Assembly: GCF_007970465.1 (NCBI RefSeq)
Contig: NZ_CP042429.1
Coordinates: 2,790,001 to 2,854,000, forward strand
DNA from: Corynebacterium nuruki S6-4
GTDB taxonomy: Bacteria > Actinomycetota > Actinomycetes > Mycobacteriales > Mycobacteriaceae
DNA length: 64,000 nt
Direction: 5' to 3'
In this document: in pieces, positions 27,448-36,925 of the stretch
How the letters are laid out: each line of letters opens with the position of its first letter
How positions within the stretch are numbered: position 1 is the first letter of the stretch
The notes under the pieces: model-generated
Seen by the model: only the letters and a program-made list of their open reading frames with translations
Databases searched by the model: none
What the model was told of the DNA's origin: nothing
Made by a program: the position numbers and the translations under genes

Positions 27448-28308
27448 CTACAGGCCGGCCTCGGCATCCGTGCCCAGCGGTGCCGACCGGGGTGCGAGAT
27501 CGGAGATACTGACCCGGATGTAGTTCTGCTCGGACTCGACGAACAGTGCGCCGCCGCTGATGTACACCCGGCCGGGCAGGGCCCGCAGCGGCAGGTCCGG
27601 GCCGTGGAAGGTGTAGGTGAAGGCGTCGAAGATCCGCTGCCGCTCCGCCTCGTCGAGGGACGCCGGGTCCCGGCCGCCGGGCGCCTTACGGATCTCGGTG
27701 GGGCGCAGCAGCACGTCGCCCTCCCAGACCCGCAGCCGCATGGTGACGGTCCACGGGTCCTGCTCGCCGCGCGGCGTCCCGGTGAAGTACGCCTCGGTCT
27801 CCCAGCCGCCGACCGGGGAGATGTTCTCCACGGCCTCGAGGTGGAGGTCGTCGAAGCCCATCTTGTCGCCGAGGGCGACACTGTCGATCTGCGCCCGGGT
27901 GAAGACCTGTTTGGCGGGGGCGTCGGTGAAGTCGCCGGAGAGGACCTCGTCGCGGGTGAGGGTGAGTTTCGTCGCGGTGGAGCTCATCGTCACCCGGCCG
28001 AAGTCGGGGACGTCGATGTCGCGGGCCTCGACGTGGATCGACGGCAGCTGGTGGGACCATGCGGCGGCGATGTAGGGCATCCCGCTGACCATGACCGACG
28101 GGGGAGTCGCCAGTTTCGAGTCCTCGTAGAGGTGCCGCGAGATCTGCCGTTCGACCCGGGCGGCGACGAGCGCGTCCGCGACGACGGCGACCCCGGTGAG
28201 CCCGAGAACGGCGACGACGACGATCACCAGGATGCGCACGGGCGACCGTCGGGACGGTCGGGTGCCCGGGGTGCCCGGGGTGCTCGGGGCTGTCGAGGCT
28301 GCAGTCAC
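27448..28308 (-). CDS. LmeA-like phospholipid-binding protein (DUF2993)
   Basis: 286-residue exported or membrane-anchored protein: a Pro/Thr/Arg-rich head, one hydrophobic segment (ILVIVVVAVLGLTGVAVVADALV), then a DUF2993 domain (VARVERQISRHLY...PSVMVSGMPYIAAAW). In mycobacteria LmeA binds phosphoinositides and acts in lipomannan assembly; a similar periplasmic role is inferred. The GTG at 28308 is preferred (TATGCT lies 6 nt before it); a GTG at 28326 is possible. The head codes for TPGTPGT from a short 9-bp repeat. Confidence 0.75.
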   Translation of the reverse strand: MTAASTAPSTPGTPGTRPSRRSPVRILVIVVVAVLGLTGVAVVADALVAARVERQISRHLYEDSKLATPPSVMVSGMPYIAAAWSHQLPSIHVEARDIDVPDFGRVTMSSTATKLTLTRDEVLSGDFTDAPAKQVFTRAQIDSVALGDKMGFDDLHLEAVENISPVGGWETEAYFTGTPRGEQDPWTVTMRLRVWEGDVLLRPTEIRKAPGGRDPASLDEAERQRIFDAFTYTFHGPDLPLRALPGRVYISGGALFVESEQNYIRVSISDLAPRSAPLGTDAEAGL

Positions 28309-28460
28309 CGCCCCAGCATAGATCACGCCCCGGCGGGGCGGCCGCCGGTGTTACGGGAGTGTTTCCCCGTTGTTGCGGTGGGCGGTCGGCGGGATCATGC
28401 AGGTCCACCCGTGTATTCTCAGGGGCGTAGCTGACGGACCCAGTGGGAAGGACAACGGCC

Positions 28461-29147
28461 GTGAAACTGACCGTGCTCTCGGACAAGACCGACCTGGCTG
28501 AGGTGCTGCCCTCACTGGCGCTGCTGTCCCACGAGGTGGACCTGCTGCCCTGCGTCGCGTCCTCGGTCCGGGAGGCGGCGGACGCCGAGATCGTCATCAT
28601 CGACGTCACCGGGGCGAACCTGCTCGGCGCCCGCGACATGTGCCGGTCGGTGGCCGCGGCCTACCCGACCCTGCCGGTCGCCGTGGCGATCGAGGAGACC
28701 AGCGTCATCGCCCTCGACGGTTCCTGGGCGGTCGACGACTTCCTCCTGCCGACCGCCACCCCGACCGAGGTGGACGCCCGGCTGCGGATGCTGCTCACGC
28801 GGCGTCCGGTCCCGGTCGAGGAGGCCGAGGACAGCCAGGTCGCCTCCATCGGGAACCTCATCGTCGACGAGGTCACCTACGTCGCCCGGGTGGAGGGGCG
28901 GCCGCTCGACCTGACGTACAAGGAGTTCGAGCTGCTGCACTTCCTGGTGAAGAACGCGGGCCGGGTCTTCAGCCGGGAACAGCTGCTCCAGGATGTGTGG
29001 GGCTACGACTACTTCGGCGGCACCCGGACCGTGGACGTGCACGTCCGGCGGCTGCGGGCGAAGCTCGGCCACGACTACGAGAAGGTCATCGCGACGGTCC
29101 GTAATGTGGGGTACAAGGCCGTCGATTTCGAGGCGGACGGCCGCTGA
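28461..29147 (+). CDS. Orphan winged-helix response regulator, GlnR/OmpR type
   Basis: 228-residue transcription factor. The C-terminal half is a clear OmpR-type winged helix (YKEFELLHFLVKNAGRVFSREQLLQDVWGYDYFGG, then VDVHVRRLRAKL). The N-terminal receiver-like half is divergent: the acidic pair after strand 1 reads SDKTD, the central Asp is in VIIDVTG, and the usual Lys-Pro of strand 5 reads LLP. No histidine kinase gene is nearby. It corresponds to Rv0818 by position beside mshD. GGAAGGA lies 9 nt before the GTG at 28461. Target genes cannot be told from sequence. Confidence 0.85.
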   Translation: MKLTVLSDKTDLAEVLPSLALLSHEVDLLPCVASSVREAADAEIVIIDVTGANLLGARDMCRSVAAAYPTLPVAVAIEETSVIALDGSWAVDDFLLPTATPTEVDARLRMLLTRRPVPVEEAEDSQVASIGNLIVDEVTYVARVEGRPLDLTYKEFELLHFLVKNAGRVFSREQLLQDVWGYDYFGGTRTVDVHVRRLRAKLGHDYEKVIATVRNVGYKAVDFEADGR

Positions 29148-29171
29148 CGGCCGCTGAGGGAAGGAATGACC

Positions 29172-30188
29172 ATGGCTGAGACGGTTGGGAAGACAGGCGG
29201 GGCGGACAGGACCGCGGTGGTGCGGGACCTGGCGGATGTCCCGGCGGACGCCCGTGAGGACGCGCTGCAGGGGGTCACCGACCTGCTCGCCCGGGCTGCC
29301 GCGGCCGACGGGGTGGAGGCGCTCGGCGAGGCTTTCGTCCGGGGACTCACCGAGGACCGCGGCCACCGGCACCTCATCGCGGTGACTCCGCACGACGAGG
29401 TGCTCGGCATTCTCGCGGTGGATGAGGCGGACGCCGACGGCACCGCCGAGATCGCCGTGGACCCCGACCACCGTCGGCAGGGGATCGCCACCGCCCTCCT
29501 GCAGGCGCTGGCCGCGGCGTCGGGCCCGGACCGGCAGATCAACCTCTGGTCCCACGGCGATCTCGCCGGGGCCCGGGAGCTGGCCGGTGTCCGGGACGCG
29601 CGGATCGTGCGGGAGCTGCTGAAGATGTCGGTCGACTGCAGCGACAGCAGCGACAGTCACCGGGCGGACCTGCTCGCCGGCCGGGCGGCCGCGCAGGACC
29701 GGTTCGCGGAGGCCGGCCTAACGGTCCTCGACTACCCCTCGGCCTGCGACCGGTTCGGTGCCGTCGCCGTCGACGAGGAGTGGGTCCGGGTCAACAACGA
29801 GGCCTTCGCCTGGCATCCGGAACAGGGCGGCTGGGATGTCCCGCGCCTCCGGCGGGAACGGGACACCGTCTGGTTCGACCCGGCCGGCGTCCTCATGCTG
29901 TGGGACACCGGCGACGGGGACGCCCCGGAGTGCCTGGGCTTCCACTGGACCAAGCGCCCCGCCGACGATCCCCACGGCGAGGTGTACGTGGTCTGTCTCG
30001 CCGACGCGGCGCGGGGCAGGGGGCTCGGTGGTCCGCTCACCCTCCTGGGCATCGGGTACCTCATCGACGGCGGCGCGCAAGCCGTGGACCTCTACGTCGA
30101 GGGCGACAACGCCCCGGCCGTCGCGACCTACCGGAAGCTCGGGTTCGAGGTCGTGCACCGCGACGTGGTGTACCGCGGGATCGTCTGA
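29172..30188 (+). CDS. mshD: Mycothiol synthase
   Basis: Acetylates Cys-GlcN-Ins, the last step of mycothiol synthesis, the main low-molecular-weight thiol of actinobacteria. 338 residues with two GNAT domains: the first with VDPDHRRQGIATALLQAL, the second with DAARGRGLGGPLTLLGIGYLIDGGAQAVDLYVEGDN. Two ATGs six nt apart; the second (29172) has AAGGA at better spacing. Lies 24 nt after the response regulator gene. Confidence 0.95.
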   Translation: MAETVGKTGGADRTAVVRDLADVPADAREDALQGVTDLLARAAAADGVEALGEAFVRGLTEDRGHRHLIAVTPHDEVLGILAVDEADADGTAEIAVDPDHRRQGIATALLQALAAASGPDRQINLWSHGDLAGARELAGVRDARIVRELLKMSVDCSDSSDSHRADLLAGRAAAQDRFAEAGLTVLDYPSACDRFGAVAVDEEWVRVNNEAFAWHPEQGGWDVPRLRRERDTVWFDPAGVLMLWDTGDGDAPECLGFHWTKRPADDPHGEVYVVCLADAARGRGLGGPLTLLGIGYLIDGGAQAVDLYVEGDNAPAVATYRKLGFEVVHRDVVYRGIV

Positions 30189-30203
30189 CGGCACCGTCGG
30201 GAA

Positions 30204-30221
30204 GTTCACCTTCTGTTCACC
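30204..30221 (+). promoter_or_regulatory. PHO box of the pst operon
   Basis: GTTCACC at 30204-30210 and again at 30215-30221, an 11-nt direct repeat of the type bound by actinobacterial PhoP/PhoR response regulators. It sits 32-49 nt before the -10 candidate at 30253, the usual place for an activator, and 86 nt before pstS. Confidence 0.8.
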
Positions 30222-30252
30222 CTCCGGCGGAACCCCGTACACCACGGTCGCC

Positions 30253-30258
30253 TACAGT
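30253..30258 (+). promoter_or_regulatory. -10 box of pstS
   Basis: TACAGT fits TANANT. With the start near 30265, the PHO box is centred near -52, as for an activator-dependent promoter; no good -35 is present. Confidence 0.5.
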
Positions 30259-30306
30259 CACCTGTGACTCAGGTACGTACGATGTCTGGAAGAGGACTTG
30301 AACACC

Positions 30307-31401
30307 GTGAAGCACACGATTTCCCGCGGCGGCACCGTCGCCGCCGCGCTCGTCGCCGGATCGCTGATCCTGACCGGCTGCAGCAACTCCGACAGCGGCT
30401 CCGGCACCTCGTCGGACTCGACCGCTGATCTCAGCGGCACCACCGGCCAGTTGACCGGGGAGGGCGCCACCTCCCAGCAGACGGCGATGGAACTCTTCGG
30501 CGCCGCGTACAGCTCGGCGGTCCCGGGCGCCACCCTCGCCTACAACGGGACGGGGTCCGGCTCCGGCCAGAAGCAGTTCATCGCGGGACAGGTCGACTTC
30601 GGCGGCTCCGATTCCGCGCTCGACCCCGGCCAGGCGAAGGACGCCGCGGCGCGCTGCGACGGGAACCCGGCCTGGCACCTGCCGGCCGTGGTCGGCCCGG
30701 TCGCCGTCGCGTTCCACCTCGACGGTGTCGACAACCTGAACCTGTCGGTCGACACGGTCGCGAAGATCTTCAAGGGCGAGATCACCACCTGGAATGACCC
30801 GGCCATCGCCGCGGAGAACGAGGGGACGCAGCTGCCGGACAAGGAGATCAACGTCCTGTACCGGTCCGAGGAATCCGGCACCTCCGACAACTTCCAGAAG
30901 TTCCTGAAGACCGCGACCGGCGGTGAGTGGGACACCGAGGGCAAGACTTTCCCGACGAAGGTCGGCTCCGGCGCCCAGGGGTCCTCCGGGGTCGCGCAGC
31001 AGGTCAAGAGCACCGACGGTGCCATCACCTACGTCGAGGCCGGTTACGCGAAGGATCTCGGCACCGCCAAGCTGGACTTCGGTGCCGGCCCGGTCGCCCT
31101 GAACGCCGACTCGGTGAACAAGGCCCTGGCGAACGTCCGGTTCTCCGGGGAGGGCAACGACCTCGTCGTCGACCCCGACTCGCTGTTCGGCCAGAAGGAG
31201 GCCGGTGCCTACCCGCTGGCGCTGACGACCTACGAGATCGTCTGCTCCGCCGGCTATGACGCGGACACGGCCGCCCGGGTGAAGGACTTCCTCCACGTCC
31301 TCCTGGACAACCAGGACGGGAGCCTCGGGGACAAGGGCTATGTCCCGCTGTCCGGGGCGTTCGAGGAGAAGCTGACCACCGCCGTCGACGCGATTGCGTA
31401 G
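30307..31401 (+). CDS. pstS: Phosphate-binding lipoprotein
   Basis: Captures inorganic phosphate outside the membrane for the Pst importer. 364 residues from the GTG at 30307 (AGAGGA 10 nt before). Residues 1-24 are a lipoprotein signal with LILTGC, so Cys25 is lipidated. Mature features: LTGEGATSQQTAMELF, GSGSGQKQFIAGQVDFGGSDS and RSEESGTSDNFQKFL, which contact phosphate. A TTG at 30298 would crowd the ribosome site. First gene of pstSCAB. Confidence 0.96.
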   Translation: MKHTISRGGTVAAALVAGSLILTGCSNSDSGSGTSSDSTADLSGTTGQLTGEGATSQQTAMELFGAAYSSAVPGATLAYNGTGSGSGQKQFIAGQVDFGGSDSALDPGQAKDAAARCDGNPAWHLPAVVGPVAVAFHLDGVDNLNLSVDTVAKIFKGEITTWNDPAIAAENEGTQLPDKEINVLYRSEESGTSDNFQKFLKTATGGEWDTEGKTFPTKVGSGAQGSSGVAQQVKSTDGAITYVEAGYAKDLGTAKLDFGAGPVALNADSVNKALANVRFSGEGNDLVVDPDSLFGQKEAGAYPLALTTYEIVCSAGYDADTAARVKDFLHVLLDNQDGSLGDKGYVPLSGAFEEKLTTAVDAIA

Positions 31402-31411
31402 GAAGAACCCG

Positions 31412-32464
31412 ATGTCCACCCCTCTGGACAGCGTCGACGGCGCGGCGCCCGCCCGGGAGGCCTCTCCCGCCGCGGCGGCCGGGGCGTCCGGCGGCAGTCC
31501 GTTGACCGGCCGGGACGGCGGACGCCGGACCGGCGACCGGATCTTCACCTGGTTGACGACCGGCTCCGCGGTACTGATCTCGGTCATCATCGCCGCCATC
31601 GCCGTCTTCCTCCTCGTCCAGGCCGTGCCTGCCCTGACGCGGGAGCGGGACGGGATCCTGAGCTTCTTCACCTACGGGGACGCCTGGAACCTGGACTACG
31701 CCACCAACGACGGCGGGTGGATGCAGTTCGGCATCCCGGACCTGTTCTTCACCACTGTCGTCGTCGCCGCGCTGGCCCTGGCCATCGCCATGCCCGTCGC
31801 CCTCGGTATCGCGGTCTTCCTGTCGAACTACTGCCCGGCCCGGTTCGTCCGCCCCCTCAGTTTCGTCGTCGACCTGCTGGCCGCCGTGCCGTCCATCGTC
31901 TTCGGCATCTGGGGCATGCAGGTCCTCGGCCCGGCGCTCGGCGGGATCTTCAGCTGGATCCACAGCTGGGCGGGCGATTTCTTCCTCTTCGCCCACTTCG
32001 CGAACTCACCGGCGTTCTCGACGAGCCGCAACCTGTTCACCGGTGGGGTGGTCCTGGCGATCATGATCCTGCCGATCATCGCGGCGACCGCCCGGGAGGT
32101 CTTCGTGCAGACGCCGCGCGGGCAGATCGAGGCGGCGCTGGCACTCGGCGCCACCCGGTGGGAGGTCGTGAAGCTCGCGGTGCTCCCGTTCGGCCGCTCG
32201 GGCTACATCTCCGGCGCGATGCTCGGTCTGGGCCGTGCCCTCGGCGAGACCATGGCGCTGTACATGGTCATCGCCTCGGCGCCCGGATTCCGGTGGTCCC
32301 TGTTCGACGGCGGGACGACCTTCGCCACCGCGATCGCCAACGCGGCCCCCGAGTTCAACGACGACACGAAGGCCGGCGCCTACATCTCCGCCGGGCTGGT
32401 GCTGTTCGCCCTGACCTTCATCGTCAACGCCGCGGCCCGCACGGTCGTGAAGAACACGAAGTAG
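31412..32464 (+). CDS. pstC: Phosphate ABC transporter permease PstC
   Basis: Membrane subunit of the phosphate importer, 350 residues, about six helices after a 40-residue polar head. [26 protein letters not shown] is the ATPase-contact loop, and [15 protein letters not shown] follows. ATG at 31412 with AGGAAG upstream, 10 nt after pstS. Confidence 0.96.
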   Translation: MSTPLDSVDGAAPAREASPAAAAGASGGSPLTGRDGGRRTGDRIFTWLTTGSAVLISVIIAAIAVFLLVQAVPALTRERDGILSFFTYGDAWNLDYATNDGGWMQFGIPDLFFTTVVVAALALAIAMPVALGIAVFLSNYCPARFVRPLSFVVDLLAAVPSIVFGIWGMQVLGPALGGIFSWIHSWAGDFFLFAHFANSPAFSTSRNLFTGGVVLAIMILPIIAATAREVFVQTPRGQIEAALALGATRWEVVKLAVLPFGRSGYISGAMLGLGRALGETMALYMVIASAPGFRWSLFDGGTTFATAIANAAPEFNDDTKAGAYISAGLVLFALTFIVNAAARTVVKNTK

Positions 32465-32476
32465 GAGAGGACCCCG

Positions 32477-33400
32477 ATGACAACCGTGCACCGACCGGAC
32501 CGGTCCCACGCGGCACTGGCCCCCAGCGGCTTCACCGACATCGCCGCGGGCCGGAAGGCCCGCAACCGGATCGCCACCGTCCTCGTCTGCGCGACGATGG
32601 CCGTCGCCTGCATTCCGCTGGTGTGGGTGCTGTGGGAACTGCTGCGCCGCGGCCTCCCGGCACTGCTCGACGGCGGCTGGTGGGCCTACGACATGCTGGG
32701 GCAGATCTCCAGCGAATCCGGCGGCGGCATCTCCCACGCGATCATCGGCACCCTGACCCAGGTGGTGGTCACCACGCTGATCTCGGTGCCGGTCGGCGTC
32801 CTCGTCGCGGTGTATCTCGTCGAGTACGCCCGCGGCGGCTGGCTCGGCCGCGTCACGACCTTCATGGTCGACATCCTGACCGGTGTGCCCTCGATCGTGG
32901 CGGCCCTGTTCGTCTACGCCCTGTGGGTCACGATGTTCGGTTTCGGACGCTCCGGGTTCGCCGTCTCCCTCGCCCTGGTCCTCCTCATGATTCCGGTGAC
33001 GGTCCGCAACACCGAGGAGATGCTGCGGATCGTGCCGGACGACCTGCGGGAGGCGGCCTACGCACTGGGCGTCCCGAAGTGGAAGACGATCCTGCGGGTC
33101 GTGCTGCCCACCGCCCTGTCGGGCATCGTCACCGGTGTGATGCTCGCCGTCGCCCGGGTGACGGGGGAGTCCGCCCCGGTGCTGGTTCTGGTCGGTGCGA
33201 CCCCGGTGATCAACTGGAACCTCTTCGAGGGCCCGCAGAACTCACTGCCGCTGTTCATGCTGCAGATGTACAAGGAACCGGCGAGTGCCGAGGTGCTCTC
33301 CCGCCTGTGGGGCGCCGGTCTGACCCTGGTGATCATCATCGGTGCGCTGTACCTCGGCGCCCGGCTGATCTCCGCCCGATTCTCCGTGAAAGCGGACTGA
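32477..33400 (+). CDS. pstA: Phosphate ABC transporter permease PstA
   Basis: Second membrane subunit, 307 residues. [27 protein letters not shown] is the contact loop, and [16 protein letters not shown] the late helix. AGGAGAGGA lies before the ATG; 12 nt separate it from pstC. Confidence 0.96.
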   Translation: MTTVHRPDRSHAALAPSGFTDIAAGRKARNRIATVLVCATMAVACIPLVWVLWELLRRGLPALLDGGWWAYDMLGQISSESGGGISHAIIGTLTQVVVTTLISVPVGVLVAVYLVEYARGGWLGRVTTFMVDILTGVPSIVAALFVYALWVTMFGFGRSGFAVSLALVLLMIPVTVRNTEEMLRIVPDDLREAAYALGVPKWKTILRVVLPTALSGIVTGVMLAVARVTGESAPVLVLVGATPVINWNLFEGPQNSLPLFMLQMYKEPASAEVLSRLWGAGLTLVIIIGALYLGARLISARFSVKAD

Positions 33401-33423
33401 CCCGCCGAAGGCAGGGACACACC

Positions 33424-34200
33424 ATGGCCAAGCGCCTCGACCTCACCGACGTCAACATCTACTACGGCGACTTCCACGCCGTGAAGGACGTCAGCCTGCA
33501 CGTGCCGCCGCGGTCGGTGACCGCGTTCATCGGCCCGTCGGGCTGCGGCAAGTCCACCGTGCTGCGCACCCTCAACCGGATGCACGAGGTCATCCCCGGT
33601 GCGTACTGCACCGGCCGGGTCGAACTCGACGGTGAGGACATCTACGGCCGCCACGTGGACCCGGCGGCGGTGCGCAACACGATCGGCATGGTCTTCCAGA
33701 AGGCGAACCCGTTCCCGACGATGTCGATCGAGGAGAACGCGGTCGCCGGGCTACGGCTGGCCGGGGAGAAGAACAGGAAGAAGCTGCACGAGGTCGCCGA
33801 ACGCTCGCTGCGGGCGGCGAACCTCTGGGAGGAGGTCAAGGACCGCCTCGACCGGCCCGGCGGTGGCCTGTCGGGCGGCCAGCAGCAGCGGCTGTGCATC
33901 GCCCGCGCGATCGCCGTCGAGCCGGAGGTGCTGCTCATGGACGAGCCGTGCTCGGCCCTCGACCCGATCTCCACCCTGGCGGTGGAGGACCTCATCCACG
34001 AGCTGAAGGAGGAGTTCACCATCGTCATCGTCACCCACAACATGCAGCAGGCGGCCCGGGTCTCGGACCAGACCGCGTTCTACTCCCTCGAGGCCGCCGG
34101 GAAGCCGGGCCAGCTCGTGGAGATCGGGCCGACGAAGAAGATCTTCGAGAAGCCGGACCGGCAGGAGACCGAGGACTACATCTCGGGCCGGTTCGGCTGA
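33424..34200 (+). CDS. pstB: Phosphate ABC transporter ATPase
   Basis: ATP-binding subunit, 258 residues: Walker [10 protein letters not shown] (about residue 38), PstB-type [19 protein letters not shown], signature [16 protein letters not shown] and Walker [13 protein letters not shown]. Start at ATG 33424 with GAAGGCAGGG before it. Last gene of the operon; no clear terminator follows before the gluconokinase-like gene 69 nt on. Confidence 0.97.
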   Translation: MAKRLDLTDVNIYYGDFHAVKDVSLHVPPRSVTAFIGPSGCGKSTVLRTLNRMHEVIPGAYCTGRVELDGEDIYGRHVDPAAVRNTIGMVFQKANPFPTMSIEENAVAGLRLAGEKNRKKLHEVAERSLRAANLWEEVKDRLDRPGGGLSGGQQQRLCIARAIAVEPEVLLMDEPCSALDPISTLAVEDLIHELKEEFTIVIVTHNMQQAARVSDQTAFYSLEAAGKPGQLVEIGPTKKIFEKPDRQETEDYISGRFG

Positions 34201-34269
34201 CCGGGGGTACGGCCGACGCCGCTGTGGACCCCATCTGTGCCACACTCGTGGGGAGGAAAGGAGTCGGTG

Positions 34270-34827
34270 ATGACGGAACAGACGGACCGGCCGGTCCACA
34301 TCGTGCTGATGGGGGTGAGCGGCAGCGGTAAGGGGCCGCTGGCGCAGGAGCTCATCGCGCGGACCGGGTTCACCGGTGCCACCGCCGAACAGCTGCAGCC
34401 CGCCGAGGTGCGCGACAAGATGGCCGACGGTGGATTCGTGTCACCGGACGACCGGCTGCCGTGGGCGTACGCCATCCGTGACTGGTTGACGGACCAGGCC
34501 CGCCAGGGGCACTCCACCGTGGTGGTCAGCCTCGGACTGGGCCGTCGCGCCCGTGACATCTTCCGGGAGGCGGAGGGCTTCGTGTTCTTCGTCCACGTGC
34601 ACGGCACCGAGGACGTCATCGAGGACCGGGTGCGCCGCCTCACCGGGCACTACCCGGACGCCGAGGTGCTGCGGCACCAGTATGCGGAGCTCGACCGGCT
34701 GCGTGCCGACGAGGCCGGCGTCCGGCTGGACGCCGCCCAGCCGACGGATGTCCTGGCGGACGCCGCCCTGGTCGCCCTGGGCGTGGCCCGGCGGGCGGCG
34801 GAGACGGACGACGACGCGGACGACTAG
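34270..34827 (+). CDS. Gluconokinase-like protein with altered P-loop
   Basis: 185-residue protein that follows the gluconate kinase layout: P-loop near residue 12, the PAEVRDKMADGGFVSPDDRLPWAYAI block, VSLGLGRRARD, VFFVHVHG, GHYPDAEVLRHQYAEL. Two key places differ: the P-loop reads GVSGSGKGP, with Gly where Ser or Thr binds Mg-ATP, and the usual GDDLHP-type Asp segment reads ATAEQLQP. It may be inactive or changed in function. AAAGGAG precedes the ATG at 34270. Its stop overlaps the phoU stop on the other strand (CTAG). It may be cotranscribed with pstB. Confidence 0.65.
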   Translation: MTEQTDRPVHIVLMGVSGSGKGPLAQELIARTGFTGATAEQLQPAEVRDKMADGGFVSPDDRLPWAYAIRDWLTDQARQGHSTVVVSLGLGRRARDIFREAEGFVFFVHVHGTEDVIEDRVRRLTGHYPDAEVLRHQYAELDRLRADEAGVRLDAAQPTDVLADAALVALGVARRAAETDDDADD

Positions 34828-35561
34828 AACGCGTCCGAGCCGTACCGCCGCCGGATCTCGTCGAACTGCTCGCGCAGGTTCTCCTGCTGTTCCTCGGAGC
34901 GGCGCGAGACCTCGTACTCCGCGGGCTGCATACCCGTGGCCAGGTAGACCACCCGGGTACCGATGTTGACGGCGTGGTCGGAGTACCGCTCGAGGTACCG
35001 GGACAGCAGGGTCACGTCGACGGCGACGGAGACGGGCCAGGGCCAGTCGTCGCGGCCGGTGATCTGGAACATGTGGGCGTGGAGGTCGTCGACCGCGTCA
35101 TCGTCGAGGGCGAGTTCCATCGCCTTCTCCGGGTCATAGGTGACGAGGACGTCGTGGAGTTTCCCGCCGATGTCGTCGACGAGCCGCGCCATCTCCCGGA
35201 AGTAGGGTTCGACGGTCGGTGGGACGGCCCGGTCCGGGTACCGGCGGCGGGTGGTGCGGGCGACATGGACGGCGAGCGCGGCCATCCGGGCGAGGTCCTC
35301 GACGATGTAGGACCCGGAGACGACCTGCCGGAGGTCGCGCGCGACGGGTGCTTCGAGGGCGAGCAGTTCGAAGGACCGTGCCTCGGCCCGGACCCGGAGG
35401 TCCTCGACCTCGTCGATGGAGCTGAGCACCTGTTCGGCTGTGTCGACGTCGGCGTCGAACAGTGCCGTGCAGGCGCCGGACATCATGGTGCGGACCGTGT
35501 CGGACATCACCGCGAGTTCATGGGCGAAGGTCCGCATCTGTTCCTGGTAGACAGTGCGCAT
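34824..35561 (-). CDS. phoU: Phosphate uptake regulator PhoU
   Basis: Two-repeat helical protein that restrains Pst and the phosphate signalling system. 245 residues: FAHELAVMSDTVRTMM starts repeat 1, VARDLRQVVSGSYIVEDLARM ends it, and LLSRYLERYSDHAVNIGTRVVYLATG is the metal-binding end of repeat 2. It is about 25 residues longer than usual because of its C-terminal tail. It converges on the pst-side genes rather than joining the pst operon, like PhoY2 of mycobacteria. Confidence 0.94.
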   Translation of the reverse strand: MRTVYQEQMRTFAHELAVMSDTVRTMMSGACTALFDADVDTAEQVLSSIDEVEDLRVRAEARSFELLALEAPVARDLRQVVSGSYIVEDLARMAALAVHVARTTRRRYPDRAVPPTVEPYFREMARLVDDIGGKLHDVLVTYDPEKAMELALDDDAVDDLHAHMFQITGRDDWPWPVSVAVDVTLLSRYLERYSDHAVNIGTRVVYLATGMQPAEYEVSRRSEEQQENLREQFDEIRRRYGSDAF

Positions 35562-35599
35562 GCCCGTCAGTGTAGCCAGGGTCACGCCGGCGCGCCGGG

Positions 35600-36805
35600 C
35601 TAGCCGCCGCTGTTGGCGGCGCCCGCGTCCTCGCCGGTCTCCGCCACGCCGACGCCGTCCTCCTCCGGGTCGTCGAGCCAGCCGTCGGGCAGTGCGACCT
35701 TCCCGGGGGCGCCCTGTCGTCCGCGGGCACCGTCGGCGTCCGCTGCCAGGGCGTCCGAATCCCACATCGGGTCGAGGACGCCCCGCAGGTCGGCCAGGCT
35801 GTTGATCTGGCCGAGCTGCCGGCGGATCTCACCGCCGGCCGGGAAGCCGCGCAGGTACCAGGCCATGTGTTTCCGGATGTCGCGGCTGGCGTACTTTTCG
35901 CCGCTGTAGTCGGCGAGGAGTCCGGCGTGCCGCATGATGATCCGGCAGACCTCGCCGAGGGTCGGCTCGGCGGGGACCGGCTCGCCCCGAAGGTGGGCGG
36001 AGAGTTCGGCGAACAGCCAGGGGCGGCCCAGGCAGCCGCGGCCGACGACCACACCGTCGCAGCCGGTGCGGTCCATCATCGCCGCGGCGTCCGAGGCCTT
36101 GAAGATGTCGCCGTTGCCGAGGACGGGGACGCCGGTGCCGGCCATGTGCTCGACGAGCCGGCTGATCTCGTCCCAGTCCGCGTCGCCGGAGTAGCGCTGG
36201 GCGGCGGTGCGGCCGTGGCAGGTGACCGCGGCGGCCCCCTGGTCGGCGGCGATCCGGCCGGCGTCGAGGTGGGTGTGGTGCTCGTCGTCGATGCCGACGC
36301 GGAACTTCACGGTCACCGGGACGGCGTCCGGACCGCGGTCCCGGCCGGCGTCGGCCACGCCACGGACGGCGGCGCCGACGACGTCGGCGAACAGCCGGCG
36401 CTTGTAGGGGAGTGCGGAGCCGCCGCCGCGCCGGGTGACCTTGGGGACCGGGCAACCGAAGTTCATGTCGATGTGGTCGGCGAGGCCTTCCTCGGCGATC
36501 ATCCGGGCGGCCCGGTAGGTGTACTCCGGTTCCGTCGTGTACAGCTGCACGCTGCGCGGCGACTCGTCGGGGGCGAACTCCATCATGTGGAGGGTCTTCT
36601 CGTTGCGCTCCACGAGGGCGCGGGCGGTGATCATCTCGCAGACGTAGAGGCCGGAGACGCTGCCGGTGCGCTGCTGTTCCTGTTCGCGGCACAGCGTGCG
36701 GAAGGCGACGTTGGTCACCCCGGCCATCGGCGCGAGGACGACCGGGGAGGCCAGTTCCAGCGGGCCGATGCGCAGAGCGGGGGTGGGGGTGGGTGTCGCA
36801 GTCAC
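35600..36805 (-). CDS. dusB: tRNA-dihydrouridine synthase, DusB type
   Basis: FMN enzyme that reduces uridine to dihydrouridine in tRNA D-loops. 401 residues: LASPVVLAPMAGVTNVAFR, then MNFGCPVPKVTRRGGGSALPYKR with the catalytic Cys, KFRVGIDDEHH, CHGRTAAQRYSG and GNGDIF. The start chosen is GTG 36805; an upstream frame lacks family sequence. The last 50 residues are acidic and poorly conserved. Divergent from the CoA-transferase pair. Confidence 0.93.
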   Translation of the reverse strand: MTATPTPTPALRIGPLELASPVVLAPMAGVTNVAFRTLCREQEQQRTGSVSGLYVCEMITARALVERNEKTLHMMEFAPDESPRSVQLYTTEPEYTYRAARMIAEEGLADHIDMNFGCPVPKVTRRGGGSALPYKRRLFADVVGAAVRGVADAGRDRGPDAVPVTVKFRVGIDDEHHTHLDAGRIAADQGAAAVTCHGRTAAQRYSGDADWDEISRLVEHMAGTGVPVLGNGDIFKASDAAAMMDRTGCDGVVVGRGCLGRPWLFAELSAHLRGEPVPAEPTLGEVCRIIMRHAGLLADYSGEKYASRDIRKHMAWYLRGFPAGGEIRRQLGQINSLADLRGVLDPMWDSDALAADADGARGRQGAPGKVALPDGWLDDPEEDGVGVAETGEDAGAANSGG

Positions 36806-36904
36806 CGTACAATCGTGGCACCGGGGTGGGGATGAGGCAAAAACAACAGCTTCACCGTGTCGGGGGTAGCGACAGCCGGTTCGAAGTGATAAGGGATAAG
36901 CGAC

Positions 36905-36910
36905 TAGAGT
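36905..36910 (+). promoter_or_regulatory. -10 box of the first CoA-transferase gene
   Basis: TAGAGT, inside a GACT-AG-AGTC dyad, 65 nt before the GTG at 36975. No strong -35 is seen. Confidence 0.4.
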
Positions 36911-36925
36911 CGGGTGCTGTTCATC

